Origin: Gemmatimonadota bacterium
Lineage (GTDB): Bacteria; Gemmatimonadota; Gemmatimonadetes; Gemmatimonadales; Gemmatimonadaceae
Direction: 5' to 3'
Assembly: GCA_003155795.1 (NCBI GenBank)
Contig: PMEM01000065.1
Span: 1 to 64,000, forward strand
DNA length: 64,000 nucleotides
Shown here: positions 8,756-17,415 of the stretch, one piece after another
How the letters are laid out: each line of letters starts with the position of its first letter
Position numbering within the stretch: position 1 is the first letter of the stretch
Program-made: the position numbers and the translations under genes
Notes under the pieces: generated by a model
Told to the model about the DNA's origin: nothing
What the model saw: the letters and a program-made list of their open reading frames with translations, nothing else
Database searches by the model: none

Positions 8756-11005
8756 CTACTTGAGCCCAATCCGTGTCACGAGATCCGCAAATCTCGGATC
8801 CAGCCGCAACGGCGCGTATGCGGGGTCGACGTGCAGGTAGATGAGGCCCGCCGAGCGCGCATGGAAGGCTCGCTCCAGCGCCGCGAACGCCTGGTCAAAA
8901 TCACCAACTGCTGCGTACCCCATCGCAAGGATCTCGGACCGTATGTACTGCTGGCGCGACTCGTCCTCCAGACGCGAGAGGATCGCCTCCGCCTCGTCGC
9001 GCTGGCCAAGCGCAGCGAGTGCGCGCACGATCATCGCATCGTACGAGCGCACCGATTTCTCGAGTGCCTGCGCGCGACGGTACCACATGAGCGCTTTATC
9101 GGGATCACCTAACGCGAGAAACGCCGACCCGATGTAATGCGGTGCGCGGATGCATGCTTCATCCATTTCGAGCGCCTTGTGGCCTTGCGCGATCGCGCCA
9201 TCGTAGTCGTGCGCATACAATAGAAAACGCGATAACCACTCGCTGTAGTACACTGACAGGGGATCCAGCTTCAGCGCTTTGGACATCGCCTCGATAGCAT
9301 CATCCAACCGGCCGACGAGTGGTAGCGCAGTGCCGCGCACATAGTGCGCCTCGGCGTAGTTCGGACTGAGTGCGACGGCACGAGCGAGCTGCACCTCCGC
9401 ACCGGCGAAATCCCACTCGTGCCAGCATAGCACCTTGCCAATCGACGTGATTGCTTCCGCGAGTTCAGGATCGCGCTGCAACGCCCGCTCTGCAGCGGCC
9501 TTGGCGCGAGGATACGCGTCATCGGGTGCGACCCAGTCGTCAGCGAGATTGCACCACACATCAGCGATCCCGGCGTACGCACGACCGAAACCTGGATCCT
9601 GCAACAACGCGTGCTGAAACAGATCGAGAGCCTTGTGCAGAGCTGGCTCCGAGAGCTTCACGAAGAAGAAGCGCCCCTTCAAATAGAGTGTGTACGCTTC
9701 CAGGTTCTTGGTCGGTGCCACTATCTGCGCCACATCATCCGCGAGTCGCACCTTGAGGGCGTCAACGATCGCACGCGAAATTTCATCCTGCACCGCGAAC
9801 ACATCTTCGAGCTGGCGATCATACGTCTCGTTCCAGAGATGGTAGCCATTCTCCACGTTGATCAACTGCGCGGTAAGACGGATCCTGTTTCCCACCTTGC
9901 GCACGCTTCCTTCAAGCACCGAGCTCACCCCAAGTTTCTCGCCGATCTCGCGAACATCAACTTCCTTCCCCTTGAATGCGAATGAACTGGTGCGCGATGC
10001 GACCTGCATTCCAGGCAGTTTCGCAAGTGCGTTGATGATCTCTTCCGTCATGCCATCGGCGAAATATTCGTTCTCCGGATCTGCGCTCAAGTTCGCGAAT
10101 GGAAGGACGGCTATTGCCTTTGGCACGGTGCGGTGCGAGTCCGCAGAGACGCGACGCGTTCCGGTTTCAGTGTCGCGGATGATTGCGTGCAGCGCGGTCG
10201 CGAAGTCACTGGCAGACGGGAAACGATCTGCTGGAGTTCGCGCAAGCGCGCGCGTGACAGCGGTGTCCACCGACTCCGGCACGTCACGCGTAGCGCGCAC
10301 CTTTGGGATTGGCGATACGAATCGTTTCGCGATGATTGCCTGCGCGGTGACCCCCGTAAACGGAGGCTCGCCAGCAAGCATCTCGTACAGAACACAGCCA
10401 AGTGAGTACAGATCACTTCGCCCGTCTGTGTCGAGCTCTCCAGCCGCCTGCTCCGGGCTCATGTATGCCGGAGTGCCGAGGGAGAGACCCGTCTGTGTGA
10501 GCGAAACTGCGTTGCCCGACAGCGCCTTTCCAATGCCGAAGTCGGCAACCATGGCAGCGCCTTCGTTCAGCAGAATGTTCTCCGGTTTGATGTCGCGGTG
10601 TACGACGTTGTGCCGGTGCGCATAATCCAGCGCAGAGGCAACCTCGCGAGTGATGCGCAGCGCATCGGTGAGTCCGAGTTGCCGCTCCTTGTCAATGCGC
10701 TCGCGCAGCGATAGACCTTCCATGCTTGGCATCACGTAGAAGAGCAACCCGTCAGCCTCACCGGAATCGAACACGGGAAGTATGTGAGGATGCGTAAGTC
10801 TGGCAGCGAGCTTGATTTCGCGTAGGAAACGCTCAGCGCCAATCTCCGCGGATATCTCCGGACGCAACACCTTGAGCGCCACTGGCCGATCGTGCCTGAT
10901 GTCGTGGGCGCGGAACACGACCGCCATTCCGCCCTGGCCTAACTCTCGGTCAATGGTATAGCGGTCAGATAAGCCCCTTTCCAGGCGCGCACGGAGATCG
11001 GACAT
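8756..11005 (-). CDS. Ser/Thr protein kinase with TolB-like and TPR domains
   Basis: PknB-type kinase domain at about 17-278, with glycine loop GQGGMAVVF, Lys46 (VALKV), catalytic HRDIKPENILL (137-147) and DFG (156-158) followed by GTPAYMSPEQAAG. No clear transmembrane helix follows. Instead there is a TolB-like/FlgO-like domain at about 295-420 (IAVLPFANLSADPENEYFAD), common in regulators of this type, and then about eight TPR units (440-735) for protein contacts. It is probably a cytoplasmic signalling hub; the signal and targets are unknown. The first codon could be TTG 11008, but the adjacent ATG 11005 is more natural. The gene is divergent from the isomerase operon, 126 bases apart. Confidence 0.92.
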   Translation of the reverse strand: MSDLRARLERGLSDRYTIDRELGQGGMAVVFRAHDIRHDRPVALKVLRPEISAEIGAERFLREIKLAARLTHPHILPVFDSGEADGLLFYVMPSMEGLSLRERIDKERQLGLTDALRITREVASALDYAHRHNVVHRDIKPENILLNEGAAMVADFGIGKALSGNAVSLTQTGLSLGTPAYMSPEQAAGELDTDGRSDLYSLGCVLYEMLAGEPPFTGVTAQAIIAKRFVSPIPKVRATRDVPESVDTAVTRALARTPADRFPSASDFATALHAIIRDTETGTRRVSADSHRTVPKAIAVLPFANLSADPENEYFADGMTEEIINALAKLPGMQVASRTSSFAFKGKEVDVREIGEKLGVSSVLEGSVRKVGNRIRLTAQLINVENGYHLWNETYDRQLEDVFAVQDEISRAIVDALKVRLADDVAQIVAPTKNLEAYTLYLKGRFFFVKLSEPALHKALDLFQHALLQDPGFGRAYAGIADVWCNLADDWVAPDDAYPRAKAAAERALQRDPELAEAITSIGKVLCWHEWDFAGAEVQLARAVALSPNYAEAHYVRGTALPLVGRLDDAIEAMSKALKLDPLSVYYSEWLSRFLLYAHDYDGAIAQGHKALEMDEACIRAPHYIGSAFLALGDPDKALMWYRRAQALEKSVRSYDAMIVRALAALGQRDEAEAILSRLEDESRQQYIRSEILAMGYAAVGDFDQAFAALERAFHARSAGLIYLHVDPAYAPLRLDPRFADLVTRIGLK

Positions 11006-11101
11006 CAACAGGAAAATGCATCGGATGTGGGCGAACCGCGAGAGGGCGACAGCGGTTGCCGCCCGGAGCCGCGACTCTTTCGACAGAGTCAGCCATTGCG
11101 T

Positions 11102-11113
11102 ATTGTATACAAT
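11102..11113. promoter_or_regulatory. Perfect 12-base palindrome, candidate operator of the isomerase-araB operon
   Basis: ATTGTATACAAT is a perfect inverted repeat, 18 bases before the ATG at 11132. GTATAC-centred palindromes are typical sites of FCD-type GntR regulators such as UxuR/ExuR. It also contains a -10-like TATACA. No regulator gene of that family lies in the window, so the binding protein is unknown. Confidence 0.5.
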
Positions 11114-11131
11114 CCCGACTCCGGTACCTCA

Positions 11132-12631
11132 ATGCAAATCCATAAACTGGAATCCAACGCCGGTGGCAAGCTCACCGCCAAGCGCGCCGCTTCCGCCAAG
11201 GCTCCCCCCTCTCGTTCCACACCCCCAGAAAGGGTCACGCTTGGCGTGATCGTCGGCAACCGGGGCTTCTTTCCCGGTCATCTGGCCCAAACCGGCCGCG
11301 ACGACATACTCAAAGCGCTGGCTGCCGAGGGGATCGACGCAATTGCGCTCGGCCCGGAAGATTCGGTCCACGGAGCCGTCGAAAGTCGGGACGAGGCCAA
11401 GGCCTGCGCCGCGCTCTTCCGCGCCAATGCCGATAAAATCGCCGGTGTGATCGTCACGCTCCCAAACTTTGGCGATGAACGCGCGATAGCCGAAACACTG
11501 CGGATGGCCCGCCTCGATGTTCCGGTTCTCATCCACGCGACCGCCGATGATCCGGCGAAAATGGGAATCGACGCCCGACGTGACGCGTTCTGCGGCAAGA
11601 TGTCCGCGTGCAACGTGCTCACTCAGTACGGGATCCCGTACTCGCTCACTTCGGTCCACACTCAGCGACCGGAGTCCGAAAGCTTCCACTCCGATCTGCG
11701 CAACTTCGTCGGCGTCTGTCGCGTTGTTCGCGGTCTCAAGCACGCACGCATCGGCGCGATCGGCGCACGACCCGCAGCGTTCAAGACGGTAAGATTCAGC
11801 GAGAAAATTCTTGAAGCATCCGGTATCGCCGTCGAGCCGATCGATCTCTCCGAAATACTTGGACGCATCGATCACCTGCCGAGCGACGATCCGCATGTCC
11901 GCACCAAACTGGACGAGATCCAGGCATACGTCAGCACCGAAGGCATCCCGACGGAAGCGCTCATCAAGATGGCTAAGCTCGGACTTGTGATCGACCGATG
12001 GATGAAGGAAGTTGACGTAACGGTGAGCGCCGTACAGTGCTGGACTTCGATGGAAGAGTACTTCGGCGTCGTACCATGCACGGTAATGAGCATGATGAGC
12101 GACGTGAATTTGCCGAGTGCGTGCGAGATGGATGTGTGTGGCACGATCAGCATGTACGCACTGACGCTCGCATCCGGGACGCCGAGCGCTCTGCTCGACT
12201 GGAACAACAATTACGGAGACGATCCCAATAAGGCTGTCTGCTTTCACTGCAGCAACCTCCCGAAAGCATTCTTCGAAGACTCGAAGATGGACTACCAGGC
12301 AATCATCGCTGGCACAGTCGGGAAAGAGAATACTTACGGAACCATTGTCGGAAAGGTCAGACCGAACCCGATGACTTACGCGCGCTTCTCGACTGACGAT
12401 CGAACCGGTCGCATCCGCGGCTACGTCGGTGGTGGTCGATTCACCAACGATCCGCTAACGACATTCGGTGGTGCCGGCGTGGTGGAGATTCCGCGACTTC
12501 AGGATCTTCTGCGATTCATCTGCGAGAACGGCTTCGAGCATCATGTCGCGGGCACAATGGCGACCGTTACTGATTCCGTGCACGAAGCGACATCGCGGTA
12601 TCTGGGTTGGGACGTGCATAAGCACGCGTAG
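11132..12631 (+). CDS. L-fucose/L-arabinose isomerase family protein
   Basis: A 499-residue cytoplasmic aldose-ketose isomerase of the fucose isomerase-like family (COG2407 type). N-terminal Rossmann-like domains include GVIVGNRGFFPGHLAQTGRD and the GVIVTLPNFGDE segment. The C-terminal half has the metal and substrate region (CEMDVCGTISMYALTLAS, and FHCSNLPKAF). An in-frame extension back to 11027 would cross the palindrome at 11102 and adds a peptide unlike the family, so ATG 11132 is preferred although no Shine-Dalgarno is clear. It is followed after 4 bases by an AraB-type kinase and then a GH43-like lipoprotein; araD lies 8 kb away. This suggests it acts as the L-arabinose isomerase here, a function inferred only from context. 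Confidence 0.85.
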   Translation: MQIHKLESNAGGKLTAKRAASAKAPPSRSTPPERVTLGVIVGNRGFFPGHLAQTGRDDILKALAAEGIDAIALGPEDSVHGAVESRDEAKACAALFRANADKIAGVIVTLPNFGDERAIAETLRMARLDVPVLIHATADDPAKMGIDARRDAFCGKMSACNVLTQYGIPYSLTSVHTQRPESESFHSDLRNFVGVCRVVRGLKHARIGAIGARPAAFKTVRFSEKILEASGIAVEPIDLSEILGRIDHLPSDDPHVRTKLDEIQAYVSTEGIPTEALIKMAKLGLVIDRWMKEVDVTVSAVQCWTSMEEYFGVVPCTVMSMMSDVNLPSACEMDVCGTISMYALTLASGTPSALLDWNNNYGDDPNKAVCFHCSNLPKAFFEDSKMDYQAIIAGTVGKENTYGTIVGKVRPNPMTYARFSTDDRTGRIRGYVGGGRFTNDPLTTFGGAGVVEIPRLQDLLRFICENGFEHHVAGTMATVTDSVHEATSRYLGWDVHKHA

Positions 12632-12635
12632 CAAC

Positions 12636-14228
12636 GTGGCCATCGTAGCGGGAGTCGATTTCGGCACGCTGAGCGTGCGTGTTGCAATTGTGGATAGTAT
12701 CGCCGGTCAACTCGGTGCCGGCGTTGCTGGCTACCCGGTGAAGCGCGATCGCAGCGACCCGGATTTCGCCACGCAGTCGCACGAAGCGCAGATGAATGCG
12801 CTGGTCGATGCAACGCATCTTGCACTCGCCGATGCCAAAGTATCCGGCAACGACATCCTTGCGCTTGCACTCGACACGACGGGTTCGAGTGTGATCCCGG
12901 TCGGCGAAGGGCTTGTTCCGCTAGACGATTACTATCTCTGGGCCGATCATCGCGCAAAGGACGAAGCCGCTCTCATTACAGAAGTCGCGCATCGCGAAGC
13001 ATTGCCTGCGATCCAGTATTGCGGCGGTGTGTATTCCTCCGAATGGGGTTTCGCCAAGCTGCTGCACTGGCTGCGACACAATCCCGATAAACGCGACGAG
13101 TTCGTTACCGCGCTCGAGAACTGCGACATGGTCGCGGCGGTGCTGACCGGTGTCACGAATCCAAAAGACGTCGCCCGCTCGATCTGCGCGATGGGTCATA
13201 AGTGGCTCTGGAACGACGAACTCGGCGGTCTTCCGTCGGAAGAATTCCTCTGCGCAGTTGATCCACTCCTTGCCGGCGTTCGGGAGAAACTGCAGGGCCG
13301 CTACCTCACGTCCGATCACGTCGCCGGGTCTCTCACCGCCGAATGGGCCGAGAAGCTTGGACTCAGAGCAGGCATTCCGATCCCCGTCGGCGCGTTCGAT
13401 GCACACTGGGACGCGATCGGCGCTGGTCTAGTGGAGGGAGATGTCGTCAACGTCATCGGTACCTCCACCTGCATTGTTGCCATCGCCAAGAACGTCGACT
13501 GCGTACCGGGAGTTTGCGGTGTTGTCCGCGGATCGGCGCATCCGGACTACGTTGGTGTCGAGGCGGGTCTTTCGGGAGTTGGAAATATCTTCGAATCGAT
13601 CGCAGCGCGCAGTGGTCGCAGCGTCGAAGAAGTTTCCGTTGATCTTGCAAGCTATCGCGCGGGTCAGACAGGTTTGCTCCGCCTGGTCTGGGATAACGGC
13701 GATCGCACAGTCCTGGTCAATCCGAATCTCGGCGGCGTGACGCTCGGTTGGAATCTCAATCATAGTGCCAGCGACGAACTCTTCGCCGCGATCGAGGGAA
13801 CTGCGTTCCATACTCGCATCGTGCTCGAACGAATGGCTGAGTATGGCGTGCCAATCAACCGAGTGATACACGGCGGCGGCATTGCACAGAAGAACGATGT
13901 GTTGAACAAGGTGTATGCGAACGTGCTCGGCAAACCGATTCTCGTTCCGGAGCGCTCGATCACTGGACTCGGCTCATCCATCTTCGCATTTCTTGCCGCA
14001 GGTGTGTTTGGAACTGTGGAGGAAGCCCAGCGTGCGCTCTGTCCGCCGTTCCGCGTCATTGAGCCGAACCCTGTCGAACGGGCGACGTGCGAGCAACTGT
14101 ATTCGATGTACAGGTCGCTCTACTTCGCACTGGGCGACCCGCAGTCTTCAGCCGTACACATCGGCACCGTACTCCCGGAGTTGCGGCGTATCGCGGCAGA
14201 GCTACGTACAACGCGCGCTACGACATGA
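12636..14228 (+). CDS. araB: FGGY carbohydrate kinase, probable L-ribulokinase
   Basis: ATP-dependent kinase expected to make L-ribulose 5-phosphate. It has the ASKHA/FGGY fold: GVDFGTLSVRVAIVD (phosphate 1), LDTTGSSVIPV, the AraB-like LWADHRAKDEA segment, the substrate-loop region around YCGGVYSSEWGFAK, VGAFDAHWDAIGAG, GTSTCIVAI (phosphate 2) and the C-terminal GGGIAQKN adenosine motif. The start is GTG 12636, four bases after the isomerase stop, giving 530 residues, close to AraB proteins. An in-frame extension upstream only overlaps the isomerase gene. Its stop overlaps the next start (ATGA), implying translational coupling. With the isomerase and AraD in the region, L-ribulokinase is the best call. 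Confidence 0.88.
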   Translation: MAIVAGVDFGTLSVRVAIVDSIAGQLGAGVAGYPVKRDRSDPDFATQSHEAQMNALVDATHLALADAKVSGNDILALALDTTGSSVIPVGEGLVPLDDYYLWADHRAKDEAALITEVAHREALPAIQYCGGVYSSEWGFAKLLHWLRHNPDKRDEFVTALENCDMVAAVLTGVTNPKDVARSICAMGHKWLWNDELGGLPSEEFLCAVDPLLAGVREKLQGRYLTSDHVAGSLTAEWAEKLGLRAGIPIPVGAFDAHWDAIGAGLVEGDVVNVIGTSTCIVAIAKNVDCVPGVCGVVRGSAHPDYVGVEAGLSGVGNIFESIAARSGRSVEEVSVDLASYRAGQTGLLRLVWDNGDRTVLVNPNLGGVTLGWNLNHSASDELFAAIEGTAFHTRIVLERMAEYGVPINRVIHGGGIAQKNDVLNKVYANVLGKPILVPERSITGLGSSIFAFLAAGVFGTVEEAQRALCPPFRVIEPNPVERATCEQLYSMYRSLYFALGDPQSSAVHIGTVLPELRRIAAELRTTRATT

Positions 14229-15277
14229 CACGCTGCCGTGTACGTCGCTCCAGCTGGATCGCTCTTCGCGCGCCGTTCTTTATTGCACTCGCGACGACCC
14301 TGATGCTCGCTTGCGTGTCTGCGCCCCATGTCGAGCCAGATACGGTACAACAGCCCGAGGCGTACCTCTTCTCGTACTTCACGCGTAACGGCGAGGATGG
14401 AGTACACCTCGCATACAGCCGCGATGGCACCCACTGGTTGCCACTCAATGGCGGAAGGGCAGTCATCACGCCAGCGATCACCGGCTCAGGCGCGGGATGG
14501 CAGGAATGGAACACGACGGCCGCACTGATGCGCGATCCGAGCATCCTGCGCGGGCCGGATGGGATGTTTCATCTCGTGTGGACCATCGCGTGGACCGACC
14601 ACGGGATCGGCGTCGCACATTCAAGAGACCTGATTCATTGGTCGAAACAGACGCGCGTACCAGTGATGGAACACGAGCCCACTGCACTCAACACCTGGGC
14701 GCCGGATCTATTCTACGATAACGCGACGCGGCAGTTTGTGATCGTCTGGGCCTCTTCGATTCCCGGACGATTTCCCGCTACGGACTCGCTCGCACAGATA
14801 ACGTCGCGGGGCCGCGCCGATCATCGGTTGTACTACGTCACTACCAGAGACTTCGTCACCTATTCGCCGACGAAACTCTTATACGACGGCGGCTTCAGCG
14901 CCATCGATGGAACGATCACTCAGCGTGGCGACACCTACTATCTGGTGATGAAGGACGAGACATTCTATCCGCCGCATCGCGACCTCCGCATCGCGTCGAG
15001 CAAACACGCGACCGGACCTTACGGGCCCGCTTCGCCCGCTTTCACGGATCGTGATACGGAAGGTCCGTCGGTCCTGCAGACGGGTGGATACTCATACATC
15101 TACTATGACGAATACACGAGAGGACACTACGGCGCGGTTCGCACCACGGACTTCGTGCATTTCGAGCCCTTCTCCGATTCGCTGAAGACACCGCGCGGAA
15201 TCCGGCACGGATCGGCGTTCCTCGCACCCGAATCGGTACTCGACGGATTGCTGGCACTGGATACCGCGCGGCGATAG
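14225..15277 (+). CDS. GH43-like five-bladed propeller glycosidase, lipoprotein
   Basis: A 350-residue exported protein. The N-terminus has arginines, a hydrophobic stretch and a lipobox (LMLAC), so it should be a lipoprotein. The rest fits a five-bladed beta-propeller of the GH43/GH117 superfamily: repeated blades LAYSRDGTHWLPL and VAHSRDLIHWSK. Likely catalytic acids are Asp in MRDPSILRGPDG (base), Asp in AIDGTITQRGD (pKa modulator) and Glu in TEGPSVLQTGGY (acid). GH43 enzymes are commonly alpha-L-arabinofuranosidases or beta-xylosidases. Linkage to the araB and isomerase genes through an ATGA overlap favours arabinosidase, but this is inference. It ends six bases before the converging GH27 gene. 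Confidence 0.8.
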   Translation: MTRCRVRRSSWIALRAPFFIALATTLMLACVSAPHVEPDTVQQPEAYLFSYFTRNGEDGVHLAYSRDGTHWLPLNGGRAVITPAITGSGAGWQEWNTTAALMRDPSILRGPDGMFHLVWTIAWTDHGIGVAHSRDLIHWSKQTRVPVMEHEPTALNTWAPDLFYDNATRQFVIVWASSIPGRFPATDSLAQITSRGRADHRLYYVTTRDFVTYSPTKLLYDGGFSAIDGTITQRGDTYYLVMKDETFYPPHRDLRIASSKHATGPYGPASPAFTDRDTEGPSVLQTGGYSYIYYDEYTRGHYGAVRTTDFVHFEPFSDSLKTPRGIRHGSAFLAPESVLDGLLALDTARR

Positions 15278-15283
15278 CGCGCC

Positions 15284-17332
15284 TCACTGACCTCCGATCC
15301 GCTTCGGCGTACCGATCTTTACCAACAACACTCCGTGCCTTGGCACAATGGCAGAGAGCGAGTCGCTCTTTGCGCCCATGTCCTCCTGCCGCCAGAGATC
15401 GCGCACCGGCTGACTTCCTGACAGTCCGATGTCCGACCAGTGCACCGTGATTGTTCGAGCAACGAGGTCGCGATTGAACAATCCTACCGCCATCGTCCCG
15501 TCGGCGAGTGGCCGAGCCCACACCTCTACACGCCCCTGCTGGAGAGTGCGACCTGCCGCCTTTCCGAGTGGATCCTGATCGACAGCGAGTACCTCCGGGT
15601 TGCCAAGCAGATTCGTCGTGAACGTATCCAGCTGGGTGAGATCAGCACCAATGATGAGCGGCGCAGCCTGAAGTGACCAGAGACTTATGTGCGTAAGTTG
15701 CTCGTCGGGCGTGAGATGCGTCTCTCGAAGCGCGCGCCCCCAACCGAGCTTACCGACGACGAGCATATCGGTGTCGTTCCAGTGTCCGGGTCCTGCGTAC
15801 TGCTCGTGCCCTGTCTGTGCGAATCCGATTCCCGACATGCTTGACCAGCTATCGGTGATGTCGCCCGTTACGCGCCACAGGTTTCCACCCACGTCTGCAC
15901 CCCACGTCCAGACATCACCCCAGCCGTACTGACACAGCGAGAATATGAAGTCGCGATCGAGCCCATCGAGAATCGAACGCATGAGACGATATGGCTTCTG
16001 AAGTGTCGGAAGCGGGGGCATGCCGACGCGAGTGTCCTGGACTTCGGAATACGAGCACCAGTCGTACTTGATGTAGTCGAATCCCCACTTGGCCCATGTT
16101 TTCGCATCCTGCGCTTCGTGCTGATAGCTTCCTGCAAAACGCTGCTGGCAAGTGCGCGGACCCGGCGACGAGTAGATGCCGATCTTCAATCCTTTCGAAT
16201 GGACGTAAGCTGTGAGAGCCTTCATGTCGGGGAACTTCTCGTTCGACGTGATCTCGCCATTCGCGTCGCGCGGTCCTTCCCACGCGTCGTCGATGTTCAC
16301 GTATGTGTAACCCTGCGCGGCGAGTCCGCTCGTAACCAGCGCGTCCGCCGCTGCACGCACCTTTGCATCGTCCACCAGCGGTCCCCAGACATTCCAGGAA
16401 TTCCAGCCGAGTGGCGGTGTCTGCGCGAGCGAGTGTGCGCCGCCAACTATCGTGAATTCCCCTGTCGCAGTGCCCGACGGACCTCTGACTGTCACCGTAA
16501 TCGGAGTACGTCCCGCCTGCTTCAGCGCACCCGTGATGATGCCGGTTTGAGTATCGAGTTTGAGTCCCGCGGGCAGATTCTTCACTGCGAATGTGAGCGG
16601 TCCCTTGCCCGACGCAGGAATACGGAATAAAAACGGCCGACCTGGCGTCGCGCCGGTAACACGCGGACTGTTCAATCTCGGTGCATCCGTGCTGCTCGAT
16701 GCGATCTGAGGCGCTGGCTCGCTCGGTGGCGAAGTGGTCGCAGGACGCACGGCTCCGTCGGCCATCACGACTGCCGCCCCTCCCCAATCCGCGAAATCGC
16801 CGGTAGTTCCGTCGCCGCCGTCGCCGACGAACAGAATCATCTGCCTGCCACCAGTCAGGTCAACGGAGATCGGCATGGCCGGCTGACCGGCCCTGATTAC
16901 GCCGCTGTCGAATCGCTTCACCCCATCAACCCAGACCTCGAACGTCACCGAGCCGCCGCCGGTCCGGCGCCCGTCGTCGATACCGCCGATCGCGACGAAG
17001 CGTTTGGCCTTCCCGTCGAGTTCGATCCATAGCTCCGAATTGGCGGTGACACCGAGCCCGTGCTGGTAGACTGTACCACCGAGCGTGATCGGCGAGTCCG
17101 GCACTGCAGGCGTGTTGCCACGCGCGAGCCGACCGCCGAATGCAGCCAACCCTGGCCGCGGAGGACGACCGCCCATCGCCTTGCTCAGGTCGAGCGAATC
17201 GACCCAGACACCATTCGCCGGCGGACTCGCCCCATCAAGTGCCCCGCCGGCCTGCGCCAACGCGACGCCAGTCGGCCCGAGCATGGATAGGAGGGCCAAA
17301 ATGGTCGCGAAGTCCTGACGCAATGTCTTCAT
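15284..17332 (-). CDS. GH27 alpha-galactosidase with NPCBM and putative Ig domain
   Basis: Secreted 682-residue glycosidase. Signal peptide about 1-27, then an NPCBM-type carbohydrate-binding domain (about 38-195, including YQHGLGVTANSELWIEL and FVAIGGIDDGRR). An Ig-like He_PIG domain follows (about 222-298, LPAGLKLDTQTGIITGAL), then the GH27 barrel from PPLGWNSWN at 306. The predicted nucleophile is Asp424 in DYIKYDWC and the acid/base is Asp491 in WRVTGDITDSW, matching the KFDGC and ADIDDSW motifs of GH27. A short beta domain closes the protein. It should remove terminal alpha-galactose; some GH27 members act on beta-L-arabinopyranose, which would suit the arabinose setting. It is divergent from the GH31 gene, sharing an 83-base promoter region. 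Confidence 0.92.
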   Translation of the reverse strand: MKTLRQDFATILALLSMLGPTGVALAQAGGALDGASPPANGVWVDSLDLSKAMGGRPPRPGLAAFGGRLARGNTPAVPDSPITLGGTVYQHGLGVTANSELWIELDGKAKRFVAIGGIDDGRRTGGGSVTFEVWVDGVKRFDSGVIRAGQPAMPISVDLTGGRQMILFVGDGGDGTTGDFADWGGAAVVMADGAVRPATTSPPSEPAPQIASSSTDAPRLNSPRVTGATPGRPFLFRIPASGKGPLTFAVKNLPAGLKLDTQTGIITGALKQAGRTPITVTVRGPSGTATGEFTIVGGAHSLAQTPPLGWNSWNVWGPLVDDAKVRAAADALVTSGLAAQGYTYVNIDDAWEGPRDANGEITSNEKFPDMKALTAYVHSKGLKIGIYSSPGPRTCQQRFAGSYQHEAQDAKTWAKWGFDYIKYDWCSYSEVQDTRVGMPPLPTLQKPYRLMRSILDGLDRDFIFSLCQYGWGDVWTWGADVGGNLWRVTGDITDSWSSMSGIGFAQTGHEQYAGPGHWNDTDMLVVGKLGWGRALRETHLTPDEQLTHISLWSLQAAPLIIGADLTQLDTFTTNLLGNPEVLAVDQDPLGKAAGRTLQQGRVEVWARPLADGTMAVGLFNRDLVARTITVHWSDIGLSGSQPVRDLWRQEDMGAKSDSLSAIVPRHGVLLVKIGTPKRIGGQ

Positions 17333-17374
17333 CCGTGTCTCTCGTTAAGAGTGCGGTTGGCGGTTTGATCGTAT

Positions 17375-17391
17375 AATGTATCCAATACAAT
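17375..17391. promoter_or_regulatory. Imperfect palindrome between GH27 and GH31
   Basis: On the minus strand it reads ATTGTAT-TGG-ATACATT, arms matching except one base. The half-site ATTGTA equals that of the 11102 palindrome but with wider spacing. TATAAT at 17372-17377 overlaps it and could be a -10 box for either divergent gene, though no well-spaced -35 is apparent. Confidence 0.4.
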
Positions 17392-17415
17392 TCTCCTTGA
17401 ATACGAGGACTTACC

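Noticed and set aside
11129-12247. Long leftward open frame of 372 codons opposite the isomerase gene
   Set aside because: Antisense shadow of a conserved enzyme; high G+C at third codon positions keeps the opposite frame open.
15915-16787. Leftward open frame of 290 codons overlapping the GH27 gene in another frame
   Set aside because: The GH27 frame carries all catalytic motifs; this frame has a low-complexity Arg/Ser/Gly composition.
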